A stretch of DNA of 57,029 nucleotides from DATKLX01 sp035542155 (lineage in GTDB: Bacteria > Chloroflexota > Anaerolineae > Anaerolineales > Anaerolineaceae): the NCBI GenBank assembly GCA_035542155.1, contig DATKLX010000017.1:1-57029 (forward strand), in the 5' to 3' direction. Below are positions 1 through 8,096 of this stretch, one piece after another. Within the stretch, counting starts at the first letter, position 1; each line of letters begins with the position of its first letter. The notes under the pieces are model-generated. The model ran no database searches. It was given only the letters and a program-made list of their open reading frames with translations, and had not been told where the DNA came from. The position numbers and the translations under genes were made by a program.

Positions 1-1541
1 TTGTCCGCTTCCGGATCGACAAAGCGGTTCCAGTTCTCGTCCGCCGATTCGCCTTCTTTTTTGGCCGTGACCTTGCTCAACTGCCCGCGGTAGAAGTTGT
101 ACGGCGTGGGTCCGTCCGAGCTCCAGCCGATTGCCCACTGGTAATTCTTCTTGGAGAGCGAATCATACCACGAGTCGTATTCGGGGGTGGAGACCGCGAC
201 GTCGATCCCCAGGTCCTTCATGTTCTGCGAGACGACCTGGCAGGCCGAGATCCAATCCGTCCAGCCTGAGACCGCGATCAGCTCGTACTTCATCGGTTTG
301 CCGTCCGGGCCGATGCGGATGCCGTCCGCGCCTTTTTTCAGGCCGGCTTTGTCCAGCAGGTCGTTGGCCGCCTTCGGATCGTAATTGGTCCAGGTGGCTT
401 TCGAAAGCGCGGGGTCCTTCCAGGATTTGAACTGGTCGCCGATGCCGGTGTCGTCCAGGACTGGGGCATAGTCAAACTCGGAAAGGTTGACTACCTTCTT
501 GCGATCGATGCCCATACTGATCGCCTTGCGCACCTCGGCGTTGTCGAAAGGCCTGATCTTTGTGTTGAGATAAATCAGCACCGCGGCGCCGTTGGTGAAA
601 TAGTAGTGGTTGTGCTCCGGGTCCTTGGCGACATAGGTCTTTTCAATGTCGGGGATAAAATTGCCCATCCAGTCCAGGTCGCCGTTGACGATGGCCAGGT
701 TCGCCTGGTCGTTGCCTGGGTAGGCCGGGCTGATCAAGCCCTGAAAATAGGGCTTTCCCACCTGCCAGTAGTGCGGGTTCTTTTCCACCACGAAGACCTG
801 TTCCTGGAACTTGGTTACCTCGGTGAAGGGGCCTGTCGCGACCGGGTTATCGTTGGTGAAGGTGACCGGGTCTTGGACGTCTTTCCAGATGTGCTCGGGG
901 ACCATGAGCTGGAGGGCCAGGTCGTACACCGCAGGAGTGAATGCGATTTTGAACTTGAACTCGAGCGTGGTGTCATCCGGCGCGGTGATACTGTCGACGT
1001 ACTGGTTCATCACTCCAGAGGCCTGGGAAGCGAGCGCGGAATTATCCTTGACCAGGTTGAACGTGAACTGCGCATCTTTCGCCGTAAACGGCTGCCCGTC
1101 CGACCACTGTACCCCGGGCTGGAGCTTGAAGGTCAGGATGGTATTGTCCCCGTTCCAGGAATAAGAATCGGCCAGCCACGGGACTAACTGGTTGGTGGCC
1201 TTGTTATAGACCATCAGGGGCTCGTACATGATCGTAGTGGAAACCGTGCGCGCATCCGGCGAAAAGGGGTTGAAGTTGCGCACCCAGGTAGATTGGAGCT
1301 CCTGGTTGATCATCATGAATTTCCCCTGGGCAGGGGTCGCCTCGGTTGGGCTGGCCGCCTGGGCGGGCTGAGTTGGCTGGGAAGCCTGGGCGGGAGGTTG
1401 GGTGGGCTGAGACAGTTGGGCCGGCTGGGGAGGGTTGGTTGCGGCCGCGGGAGGAACGGGCGTTGGCGGTGTGCCGCAGGCAGCCAGGATCGTGCTGGCG
1501 ATCAGGATCAGGCTGAGTAAGACGAGACCTTTTTTAGACAT
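1..1541 (-). CDS. ABC transporter solute-binding lipoprotein, family 5 (C-terminus outside window)
   Basis: This is the extracytoplasmic binding protein of an ABC importer of the oligopeptide/oligosaccharide family (SBP_bac_5). The first 21 residues form a signal peptide ending in ILAAC, so Cys22 should be lipidated and hold the protein at the membrane. Residues about 24-60 are a Pro/Gln/Ala/Thr-rich linker with repeated QPTQP-like units. Family features follow, such as MYEPLMVYN, WSDGQPFTAKDAQFTFN and GTGPFT-like blocks. About 513 codons are visible before the window edge, which is most of the usual 550-620. The ATG at 1541 has a close AGGAGAGG ribosome site. It lies 129 bp downstream of the SIS-domain gene on the same strand and probably shares its LacI-type operator, so a sugar or oligosaccharide ligand is more likely than a peptide. 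Permease genes are not in view. Confidence 0.9.
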   Translation of the reverse strand, partial: MSKKGLVLLSLILIASTILAACGTPPTPVPPAAATNPPQPAQLSQPTQPPAQASQPTQPAQAASPTEATPAQGKFMMINQELQSTWVRNFNPFSPDARTVSTTIMYEPLMVYNKATNQLVPWLADSYSWNGDNTILTFKLQPGVQWSDGQPFTAKDAQFTFNLVKDNSALASQASGVMNQYVDSITAPDDTTLEFKFKIAFTPAVYDLALQLMVPEHIWKDVQDPVTFTNDNPVATGPFTEVTKFQEQVFVVEKNPHYWQVGKPYFQGLISPAYPGNDQANLAIVNGDLDWMGNFIPDIEKTYVAKDPEHNHYYFTNGAAVLIYLNTKIRPFDNAEVRKAISMGIDRKKVVNLSEFDYAPVLDDTGIGDQFKSWKDPALSKATWTNYDPKAANDLLDKAGLKKGADGIRIGPDGKPMKYELIAVSGWTDWISACQVVSQNMKDLGIDVAVSTPEYDSWYDSLSKKNYQWAIGWSSDGPTPYNFYRGQLSKVTAKKEGESADENWNRFVDPEAD

Positions 1542-1670
1542 ATCCTCTCCTCTCTTGAAAAGAAACAAACATAGATCCAGGGGAACTCATCTGGGCCGAG
1601 CCTTGCTTACTTATTCCGGATGGTCGCACCTCCCTTCCCATTTCACTTCGATGGATCTTCATCGCAACGG

Positions 1671-2696
1671 TTAGATCTTGCGCACCACCTTGCGGATAAA
1701 ACGAAAACCGGGTTGGATGCCGCGATCGTCCGCGAGCCGCTGGGCGAGCAGTTGGATAGGGAGAATATCCAGGATCGGCGAGAGGAACTCATCGACCGGT
1801 TCCTCAGGCTGGGTCCCACCGGGCAGGCGGAAGACGGATCCCTGCTGGATGATATGGACCAGCGCCCCATATCCATCCAGCTCCGCCGCCAGGTCCAGCG
1901 CCGAAGCGTGCCCTGGTCCCGGCGCGGTGAAGATCACCACGCTTATCCCCGGCTGGACCGTTTCGATAAATCCATGCCGGAAGGCGGCCGCGCTGTAGGA
2001 GAGGGCGGGCAGCTTGGTCCATTCGGCCAGGGTCATTGCCGCCTCCCGGGCTGTCGCCGCATATGGTCCGTGGCCTAAAAAGGCGATCCCTCGGTCCAGG
2101 TCGAGATCCTCCAGCAATGGATCGATCAGCGCCGGCCCGCGGTTCAACAGGGCTTCGACCTGGACCGCCACCCGGTCCAGCATTTGCAGCTCCTGGCCGA
2201 TCCAGGCGCCACCCCAGCGCCGGGCGATCAGCCACAGCCAGGCCAGGCTGTTCAGGTAGGTCTTGCTGGCAATCAGGGTTTCTTCGCCGGCATACAGCGG
2301 GAAAACCAAGCGGGCGGCGCGCGCCAGGTTCGAGCCGGGATTGTTGGTCACCGCGATCAGGTCCACCCCCTCGGGCAGCCCGCGGAGTACTTCGGGCGCT
2401 TCGCCGCTTTCCCCGGATTGGGAGACGTAAATCAGGGTTCCGCGCGCGGCGTCCAGAAAGCGGGAACCTTGGTAAAAGAGGTCGGCGGCTTCGATCGATA
2501 AGGCCAGTTGTCCCAGGCTCCGCAGGTGAAGGGCCGCGATCCACGCCGCATGAAAAGAAGCGCCCATCCCGCTGAAGACAGGCAGGATGGGTTTGGGTCC
2601 CAGTTGGTCGAATAAGGAAAATCCGTCCCGATCCTGGTGCTGGATCAGGTCGCGAAGGGCCTGCGGCTGCTGGTAAAGCTCCTCGAGCAAAGTCAT
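1671..2696 (-). CDS. SIS-domain sugar-phosphate isomerase/deaminase-like protein
   Basis: The 341-residue product has two SIS (sugar isomerase) folds, like the isomerase half of GlmS or AgaS-type deaminases. The first shows FSGMGASFHAAWIAA (about residues 42-56) and the typical YVSQSGESGE phosphate-sugar loop (about 90-100). The second has GHGPYAATAREAAMTLAEWTK and a HGFIETVQPG segment. There is no glutaminase domain, so it cannot make glucosamine-6-phosphate from glutamine by itself; a role on aminosugar or keto-sugar phosphates is the family-based guess. The ATG at 2696 has only a weak upstream AGG. The gene is the first of a minus-strand unit with the solute-binding lipoprotein and lies about 46 nt downstream of the predicted transcription start of a LacI-type regulated promoter. 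The substrate is unknown. Confidence 0.85.
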   Translation of the reverse strand: MTLLEELYQQPQALRDLIQHQDRDGFSLFDQLGPKPILPVFSGMGASFHAAWIAALHLRSLGQLALSIEAADLFYQGSRFLDAARGTLIYVSQSGESGEAPEVLRGLPEGVDLIAVTNNPGSNLARAARLVFPLYAGEETLIASKTYLNSLAWLWLIARRWGGAWIGQELQMLDRVAVQVEALLNRGPALIDPLLEDLDLDRGIAFLGHGPYAATAREAAMTLAEWTKLPALSYSAAAFRHGFIETVQPGISVVIFTAPGPGHASALDLAAELDGYGALVHIIQQGSVFRLPGGTQPEEPVDEFLSPILDILPIQLLAQRLADDRGIQPGFRFIRKVVRKI

Positions 2697-2748
2697 CAGG
2701 AACCTGCTTTTTTACCATGGAATCACGGGCTGGTAGTCGATCTTATTG

Positions 2749-2777
2749 AGTATATATCAAAATGTAAGCGTTTACAA
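2749..2777 (-). promoter_or_regulatory. Sigma-70 type promoter of the SIS/SBP operon
   Basis: On the minus strand TTGTAA (2777-2772) is followed, after a 17-bp spacer, by TATACT (2754-2749). Transcription should start near 2742, about 46 nt before the SIS-domain ATG. The -35 box and the spacer are covered by the LacI-family operator at 2763-2776, so repressor binding would block RNA polymerase. Confidence 0.75.
2763..2776. promoter_or_regulatory. LacI/GalR-family operator
   Basis: The 14-mer TGTAAGCGTTTACA is a palindrome with a central CG and one mismatched pair. It fits the LacI/GalR/CcpA-type consensus TGWNANCGNTNWCA at every defined position. It overlaps the -35 box and spacer of the SIS/SBP promoter. 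No LacI-type regulator gene is in the window, so the protein that binds is unknown. Sugar control of the operon is an inference from the family. Confidence 0.8.
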
Positions 2778-2779
2778 GT

Positions 2780-2845
2780 AGGGGCGAAGCCTTCGAATGC
2801 CTGGCGGGCCTATGAAAGACCCATGCATTTTCGAAGGCTCCGCCC
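2780..2845. repeat. 66-bp imperfect inverted repeat (REP- or MITE-like)
   Basis: The left arm GGGGCGAAGCCTTCGAATGC (2781-2800) is nearly the reverse complement of the right arm (2825-2845, core TTCGAAGGCTCCGCCC), with about 24 bp between them. The shared core GAAGCCTTCGAA is a 12-mer palindrome in each arm except for end bases. A related single arm, GGGGCGATGCATTCGG, occurs at 42280-42295, which suggests a dispersed repeat family. No open reading frame lies inside. Confidence 0.65.
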
Positions 2846-2854
2846 TTAAATATC

Positions 2855-2899
2855 GGCAGGTGGTCAATTGCTGTCATCCACAGCCCATCACCACCTGCC
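2855..2899. other. Nested symmetric hairpin, 45 nt
   Basis: GGCAGGTGGT (2855-2864) pairs perfectly with ACCACCTGCC (2890-2899). Inside lies a second perfect stem, GCTGT (2870-2874) with ACAGC (2880-2884), around a 5-nt loop. The two stems are separated by 5 nt on each side (CAATT and CCATC). It lies about 100 nt downstream of the ABM gene stop on the minus strand. No T-run follows on either strand, so it is not a typical intrinsic terminator. With the repeat at 2780-2845 it fills the 300-bp gap between the SIS and ABM genes; no coding region is seen there. Confidence 0.7.
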
Positions 2900-2996
2900 T
2901 CAGGCGCCGCCCGTTTCCCTCATCGTTGCCTGCCGATTGATCGAGCGGCCAATATTTTCAATTTTCACGTTTCAATCAGGAAATGCTCAGGCCTCC

Positions 2997-3329
2997 TCAG
3001 ATGCTCTTGAACAGCGGCTTGAGCGGTTGTTCGAACACCCCATACGATTTGTAATCGTACAGGTTCCAATCTTCGACCAGCGGCAGCGCCTCGGCGGGAA
3101 CGATCGCTCGCGCCCAGTCTTCCTTGGTGCGGGTCTCGGCGTCCTCCACGTCCCTCCAGACCGTCACCAGGATAAAATCGGTCGAGCCGGCCCCGACAGG
3201 CTGCCCCGGGTAACAGGCGATCATGCCGCTTTTCTCCTGGATGGCGGGTAAGGAGAGCATCTCCACCGTCCTCTTAAATTCAGCCTGGCGACCAGGACGC
3301 ACGCGAGCGTGGAACAGGCGAATGAACAT
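2997..3329 (-). CDS. ABM-domain (antibiotic biosynthesis monooxygenase-like) protein
   Basis: The 110-residue product matches the small dimeric alpha+beta barrel (ABM) fold: MFIRLFHARVRPGRQAEF at the N-terminus, GMIACYPGQPV in the middle and FILVTVWRDVEDAE near residue 60. Relatives include quinol or heme-like monooxygenases and many proteins of unknown role, so the substrate cannot be named. A longer frame opens upstream to 3422, but ATG 3329 is chosen because GGAGG lies 5 nt upstream of it. The gene appears to be a single-gene unit on the minus strand; its neighbours give no pathway clue. Confidence 0.75.
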   Translation of the reverse strand: MFIRLFHARVRPGRQAEFKRTVEMLSLPAIQEKSGMIACYPGQPVGAGSTDFILVTVWRDVEDAETRTKEDWARAIVPAEALPLVEDWNLYDYKSYGVFEQPLKPLFKSI

Positions 3330-3443
3330 AAGCACCTCCATCTCGTTTCTTTGGCGAATTTGTATATACAACCCCGGTTTTTCCCAAAAGTCACGCCGGA
3401 AAGGACATAAAAATCCCCCCATCCTCTGTTCACTGTTCCCCCT

Positions 3444-3479
3444 GGCCTGTCAGCCAGGACAGGCCTTTTCTTTCTTTTC
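3444..3479 (+). terminator. Terminator-like hairpin with T-rich tail
   Basis: GGCCTGTC (3444-3451) and GACAGGCC (3458-3465) form a perfect 8-bp stem with a 6-nt loop. It is followed by TTTTCTTTCTTTTC on the plus strand. This has the form of an intrinsic terminator, but no plus-strand gene lies upstream within 3 kb. It may stop read-through, or belong to a leader in front of the M20 peptidase gene. Confidence 0.5.
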
Positions 3480-3558
3480 GATTCTCGGTTCTCGCCTTTC
3501 GCTTCATGCTACAATACACCCGTATGGTCAAACCGGTCCCTACCCCATTGAGGCGTTT

Positions 3559-5139
3559 ATGACCCCCGTTCTGCTCATTCCTCTCGTCCTCCTGCTCTTC
3601 CTACTGGCGCTGATCCTCTTCCGCACCGCCCTCTTTAGCAGGACCGGCCCAACCGTGGATCCTGCCCCGGAGATGGACGTGGACCCAGAGCTGGTCGCCG
3701 GCCATCTCGGGCGAGCCATCCATTGCCAGACGATCTCCAATGAAGAAGCGGACCCGATCGTTAGCGGCTCGTACGCGCGGGTCCAGGCTTTCGTCGGGCT
3801 GCACCGCACCCTGCAGGATATGTACCCCCGCGCCCACCGCAGCCTGAATGTCGAGCAGGTCAACAATTTCAGCCTGCTTTATACCTGGCAGGGCGCCGAT
3901 CCCGCCCTGGAACCGGCGCTGCTGTTGGCCCACCTCGACGTCGCCCCGGTGGAACCGGGTAGCGAAAGCGACTGGACGTACCCGCCCTTCGCCGGCCAGG
4001 TCGCCGATGGCTTTGTCTGGGGCCGCGGGGCAATTGATTGTAAGAACGGGGTCGTTGGCATCCTGGAAGCCGTTGAGTGGCTGCTGCGTAACGGATACAA
4101 GCCGCGCCGTACGGTGATGATCGCCTTCGGGCACGATGAAGAGTTGGATGGATTGTTGGGAGCCAAAAAAATCGCCCAGGTTCTGGAGAAACGCGGCCTG
4201 ACTTTCCAAAGCATCCTGGACGAAGGCAGTTTTCTGTTAAAAAGCATGGTACCTGGCGTAGAACGCCCCGTAGGCCTGGTTGGCGCTGCCGAGAAAGGCT
4301 ATCTCAATCTTGAATTGAGTGTAAACCAGGAGGGTGGGCATTCCTCAATGCCATCTTCCCAGACCGCCATCGGCATCCTCGGGCGGGCGATTGCCAATCT
4401 GGAGATCCATCCGGCCCCGGCCCACCTGGACCCGGCAATCACCCTGTTTCGCTATCTGGGGGAAGAGCTTTCGCTGGGAATGCGCCTGATTTTTGCCAAC
4501 GCCTGGCTTTTTGGAGGGCTGATCAAGCGCAGCCTTTCCGCAACCCCAGAAACCAATGCCTTGATCCGTACGACGACCGCAGTAACCATCATCAAGGGTG
4601 GGTCTAAAGATAACGTATTACCCCGGCAGGCCAAAGCAGTGGTGAATTGTCGCATCCTTCCCGGCGAAAACGTGGAGAGCACCATCCACCACGTCCGCTC
4701 TGCGATTTCCGACCCCAGGGTGAAGATCGGCCCTTTGCAGCGTGAGACCGAAAAAACGCCAGAAAAGACGAATGCCGGATCGAAATTGAGCCAGTCAGGA
4801 CAGGCGGTTGTCGCCAATGCGCCAGATGACAATGCTGAACCGGTCAATGGCTGGAATCCATCTCTCGCTACCCCGCTGAACAGTTCCGAGTATCGTCTCC
4901 TGGAACGCACAATCCGCCAGGTTTTCCCGGAAGCGATTGTCGCGCCGTATCTACTGGTCGCAACGACGGATTCCCGCCACTACACTGCCCTGAGTCCCAA
5001 CATCTTTCGTTTCATGCCCGTTCTCATTGATGGCAAAGAGCTGGCCGGCATGCACGGCGTCAACGAGCGTATTTCGTTGGAAAACTGCGCCCGGATGGTC
5101 AGGTTTTACATCCAATGGATCCGCAACAGCAGCGGGTAG
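3559..5139 (+). CDS. Membrane-anchored M20 family peptidase (carboxypeptidase S / PM20D1-like)
   Basis: This 526-residue zinc hydrolase starts with a single hydrophobic anchor (residues 1-25, MTPVLLIPLVLLLFLLALILF). The M20 core follows: LLAHLDVAPVEPGS with the first metal His-x-Asp, WGRGAIDCKNGV with the bridging Asp, FGHDEELDG with the catalytic Glu pair, and an inserted dimerisation domain starting near GYLNLELSV. The metal-binding TTDSRHY and the C-terminal HGVNERIS are present, so all expected ligands are intact. Length and anchor resemble yeast carboxypeptidase S and PM20D1, which act on N-blocked or N-acyl amino acids; that substrate is an inference. The frame is open up to 3223, but ATG 3559 has GAGG just upstream and follows a TACAAT box at 3510-3515. 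Confidence 0.9.
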   Translation: MTPVLLIPLVLLLFLLALILFRTALFSRTGPTVDPAPEMDVDPELVAGHLGRAIHCQTISNEEADPIVSGSYARVQAFVGLHRTLQDMYPRAHRSLNVEQVNNFSLLYTWQGADPALEPALLLAHLDVAPVEPGSESDWTYPPFAGQVADGFVWGRGAIDCKNGVVGILEAVEWLLRNGYKPRRTVMIAFGHDEELDGLLGAKKIAQVLEKRGLTFQSILDEGSFLLKSMVPGVERPVGLVGAAEKGYLNLELSVNQEGGHSSMPSSQTAIGILGRAIANLEIHPAPAHLDPAITLFRYLGEELSLGMRLIFANAWLFGGLIKRSLSATPETNALIRTTTAVTIIKGGSKDNVLPRQAKAVVNCRILPGENVESTIHHVRSAISDPRVKIGPLQRETEKTPEKTNAGSKLSQSGQAVVANAPDDNAEPVNGWNPSLATPLNSSEYRLLERTIRQVFPEAIVAPYLLVATTDSRHYTALSPNIFRFMPVLIDGKELAGMHGVNERISLENCARMVRFYIQWIRNSSG

Positions 5140-5187
5140 GCCAGACGTCAACCTGCCCGCAGGAAAACCAGGGGTTTGTCGCCGGGC

Positions 5188-6762
5188 TTACCGGCGAACC
5201 AGCGGCAGATAGATTTGCTCTTGAGGGGCCATTCCTGCATCCCATATAGCCAACCGCAGGTCGGCAGTGCGAGCCCCATCACACCATGCAACGGAATGGC
5301 CCAACACAATCGAGTGCTGAGTTTGGGTGATCCCATCATTCAAGGCCAGCACTGTGATTGTTTGCGGTTGGTCCCAGTTGCTGGGATTAAAATCCAATTT
5401 TACAGGCTTCACGGTGACACCCCCAGGGTCGAAATCGGGGCTGACCTGGATCGTGACGGTGACATTTGCCGAAGGTTGTTGATCCAGAACCAGTTGATAA
5501 TCCAGGGAACCGCCTCCTTCATAGATCATTCCTCCCACAGGCATGATGTGAAGCGGGGATTTACCCAGGACGTATACCGTCCCCATATCTTGTTTGCCCG
5601 CAAGTTGAAAGATGGGAAACCTGGGAAGCCATGCGCCCGTCCCATCTTTCGAGTACAGATAAATCTTCCGCTTGTCGCTGCCGCTGACCGCCAGATTGGA
5701 CCCGTCAAAAGCGATGGAATACCCAAACCGGTCATAGGCTTTTCCATCCGCGGGCGTCACCGCCGCTGTGGCAGCGATCGTTCCACTCCACCCCCAGCGG
5801 GTTTTTGATAGAAATATACTTTCCCCTGTCCCTCGTTGCCGTTAACTGTTTCGTACCCCGAGCCAACCGCAACCTGATCTCCATCTACCGCGAGAGACTG
5901 GCCGAATAGATCGCTCGGATTGCCCGTATGGTCCAGGATAATCTCACCGGTCGCATTCTGCCATCCGCCAACCGGTTTTGGGAACACATTAACTGCCCCT
6001 GGTTTTATCTAGTCAGTCTAATTTTGGGATGCAGAGACAAAGGTTGCATCCCCAGCAGCCGATAAAGCAACCGCTTTGCCAAAATACTCGCTGCCGATTT
6101 GACCCGGAACGCTGAACCTGGCTGCCTGAGTCCAGGTGCCATTCACCCGAGTATACAGGTATGCGGATCCTACGTAATTTCTCGAGTTTTCATTTGCAAA
6201 AGGTGCGCCAACTAGAAGCGTATCGTCTTCTATTGCCAGCGAATTGCCAAACCACCCATCGCAATCACCGCTTGCGGGGGAGACAATGGATTGTTGAGGG
6301 ACCGGAGTGTCCCCATCCCAGGTATAGATTAAGACGGTGCGGTGTTTGGTGCCATATTCACTGACAGGTTTGTTAAGCTGGCAGGGAGCGCCAATCGCGA
6401 CAGTATTTCCACTGATCGCCACTGCAGCGCCAAAGGAGCCTCCTGGAGTGGGCTCAATGTACGTCTTCATAATCCAATGGTTTTTTCCAGGGTGTAGAAA
6501 TAGGCAGCGCCGTGATAGTAATCGGTTCCGCCCGTATGACGGGGTGGGCCAACGACCAGGTGTGCCCCATCAACGACTAATGCGCGACCAAAGAAACCAA
6601 GGCTTTCTCCATGTGGAGAGACAACCTGCTGAAGAGTCTGCAATCGAAGTGGATCAACGCCCATTGAGGGCGCCGTCAGTACCGTAGGCGAAGGAAAGTC
6701 TGAGAATACGCAGGGTAGAAGTAGAAAAAATGATATACGATTTTGTGGAGTAAGGCTTTCAT
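5188..6762 (-). pseudogene. Degraded FG-GAP repeat surface protein (at least four frame breaks)
   Basis: The pieces read as one secreted beta-propeller protein. Start ATG 6762 (MKALLHK) has AAGGAAGG upstream. The frame changes inside the signal peptide to ...RISFFLLLPCVFS, then again at 6470-6467 (stop TGA overlapping the next frame), near 6018-5990 (TAG, then GAVNVFPKP resumes in another frame) and at 5800-5790 in a G5 run, where QKPAGG continues as WSGTIAATAAVTPADG. Each segment shows FG-GAP blades such as FGNSLAIEDDTLLVGAPF and FGQSLAVDGDQVAVGSG. The C-terminus is a Calx-beta-like segment and ends in YLPLVRR. Four separate breaks argue for real decay rather than one sequencing error, but homopolymer error could explain the one in the G-run. 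Confidence 0.8.
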
Positions 6763-6854
6763 GAAAAGTTCCTTCCTTAATTTTGCCAATGGGATTTCTG
6801 CAACCAAATCCTTTTTCCGGCGTATATGGAATAGATCTTTCTCTTTCGCATAGA

Positions 6855-6892
6855 ACCTGGCTTTGAGCCAGTCCTCTCATTTGAATCCTTCA
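6855..6892. promoter_or_regulatory. Two small inverted repeats in the leader of the 6904 gene
   Basis: CTGGC-TTTGA-GCCAG (6855-6869) is a perfect 5-bp hairpin. TTTGAA-TCC-TTCAAA (6878-6892) is a perfect 6-bp palindrome around a 3-bp centre. The second partly overlaps the AAAGGA ribosome site of the lipoprotein at 6904. They could be an operator or control translation; nothing else supports a choice. Confidence 0.35.
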
Positions 6893-6903
6893 AAGGAAAA
6901 CCC

Positions 6904-7437
6904 ATGAAAACGACAAAATCCGCTACAATTAACTTGACCACGATCGTCATTTTGGTGGGTCTATTCGTCTTGCTCACCTCCGCGGCCTGCGGCTTCAGCG
7001 GGATCACTTCGAAGATCGGCAACAATCTGGATTTCCAGGTCACGCTCACCGAAGATCAGATCAACACCATGTTATCCAACGCCCATGATAGCTCCGTAGA
7101 TCGCGACCGCGACCTGCTCGACAAGGTCGCCAAAGTCGACCTGCACGACGGTCTGATCCGCGTCTATGGTACGCGCACTCACCAGGGCCAACAGGTCTCG
7201 GGCAGCTACGATGTAAAATTGGCCGCCGTAGACGGGGAGCTCAAAGCCGAGATCGTCGGGGTGGATATCCCCGGGATGAGCCTGGACGACCCGCGCGTGC
7301 AGTCGACCAACGAGGAAGTCGCGAAGAGCCTGAGGCAGTCCGCCGTGGAAAACCGCGACCACGTTACTTTCGATTCGGTTAAGGTTACCAACGACAACGT
7401 GCAGATCAACCTGACGGTGAAGTTGGAAAATAAATAA
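6904..7437 (+). CDS. Small lipoprotein of unknown function
   Basis: The 177-residue product has a hydrophobic signal region (residues about 9-28, ending TSAACGF), so Cys29 is a likely lipidation site. The mature part is a soluble alpha/beta domain rich in Asp and Val, for example FQVTLTEDQINTMLSNAHD and VDLHDGLIRVYGT, then a C-terminal strand pair ending VQINLTVKLENK. The layout recalls small lipid-binding or LEA/BON-like periplasmic domains, but no family motif is certain. ATG 6904 has AAAGGA 6 nt upstream. The next gene starts 31 nt downstream of the stop on the same strand, so the two are probably co-transcribed. Confidence 0.75.
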   Translation: MKTTKSATINLTTIVILVGLFVLLTSAACGFSGITSKIGNNLDFQVTLTEDQINTMLSNAHDSSVDRDRDLLDKVAKVDLHDGLIRVYGTRTHQGQQVSGSYDVKLAAVDGELKAEIVGVDIPGMSLDDPRVQSTNEEVAKSLRQSAVENRDHVTFDSVKVTNDNVQINLTVKLENK

Positions 7438-7468
7438 TCAGGGAATGGATCAAAAAGGAAAAAGTAAA

Positions 7469-7849
7469 ATGAGCGATCAACAGAACAAACCGCAAAAAGA
7501 GACCACGAGCAGCGGAGACGCGTGGGAAGATGTCGGCAAGCAGTTCGAGACCCTGGGCGAGAGCCTGGCGAAGGCGTTCCGTGCAGCCTGGAATAGCGAA
7601 GAGAACCAGCAGCGCCTGCAGGAGATGCGCAGCGGGCTGGAATCGATCGCGCGCAACGTCGACCAGGCCATGCAGGACACCGCTGCTTCGCCCGAGGGGC
7701 AGAAGATCAAGACCGAAGCCAACCGGGCGGCTGAATCGCTGCGCGTCGCCACCGAACAGACGGCCGAGGAAATCCGCCCGCGCCTGGTCAAAGCCCTGCG
7801 CCAGGTCAACGATGAGCTGCAGAAGATCATCGACCGCATGGAAAAGTAG
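7469..7849 (+). CDS. Small charged helical (coiled-coil) protein
   Basis: The 126-residue product is predicted to be almost entirely helical and rich in Glu, Gln, Ala and Arg. After a disordered start (MSDQQNKPQKETTSSGD) come long amphipathic helices such as QFETLGESLAKAFRAAW and VDQAMQDTAASPEGQKIKTE, ending LQKIIDRMEK. There is no signal peptide or membrane segment. Composition resembles phasin-like or YtxH-like stress proteins, but there is no diagnostic motif, so no function is claimed. ATG 7469 is preferred over the upstream in-frame ATG 7445 because AAGGA precedes it. The gene probably forms an operon with the lipoprotein just upstream. Confidence 0.75.
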   Translation: MSDQQNKPQKETTSSGDAWEDVGKQFETLGESLAKAFRAAWNSEENQQRLQEMRSGLESIARNVDQAMQDTAASPEGQKIKTEANRAAESLRVATEQTAEEIRPRLVKALRQVNDELQKIIDRMEK

Positions 7850-7889
7850 AGCGGCGTTTCAGGAGACGTTCCACTCGTCCGAATCGCCA

Positions 7890-7919
7890 GATCCGCGGCT
7901 GTGATCGATTCCGCGGATC
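7890..7919. repeat. Perfect 9-bp inverted repeat
   Basis: GATCCGCGG (7890-7898) and CCGCGGATC (7911-7919) are perfect reverse complements separated by 12 nt. The repeat lies 40 nt after the stop of the helical protein gene, but no T-run follows. The gap 7850-8096 has no convincing gene. On the minus strand it can be read as short protein-like stretches (ELLALPVMILATLS; RDTLFAFVPAWIRG) in different frames, possibly remnants of a lost gene. Confidence 0.5.
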
Positions 7920-8096
7920 CAGGCCGGCACGAAGGCGAAGAGCGTGTCGCGCCCGGCCGCGGAGCTGCAGGCTCCGAGCCCCGCTCCTGCCGTCGGACGG
8001 GGCATAGATCGCCACGGCGGCGTGAGGCTGGCAGTCCACGCTGAGCGTCGCCAGGATCATCACCGGCAGGGCCAGCAGTTCTTTCTATGCTGCGCC

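Noticed and set aside
606..1187. Plus-strand open frame of 193 residues opposite the solute-binding protein
   Set aside because: It mirrors the codon pattern of the minus-strand gene, has no ribosome site and matches no known fold.
5178..5197. Terminator CGCCGG-GCTTA-CCGGCG at the M20/FG-GAP junction
   Set aside because: The stem is good but no T-run follows on either strand and it overlaps the end of the FG-GAP frame.
7850..8096. Remnant of a UbiA-like or other gene on the minus strand downstream of ubiX
   Set aside because: Short protein-like stretches occur in different frames, but none is long or specific enough to name a gene.
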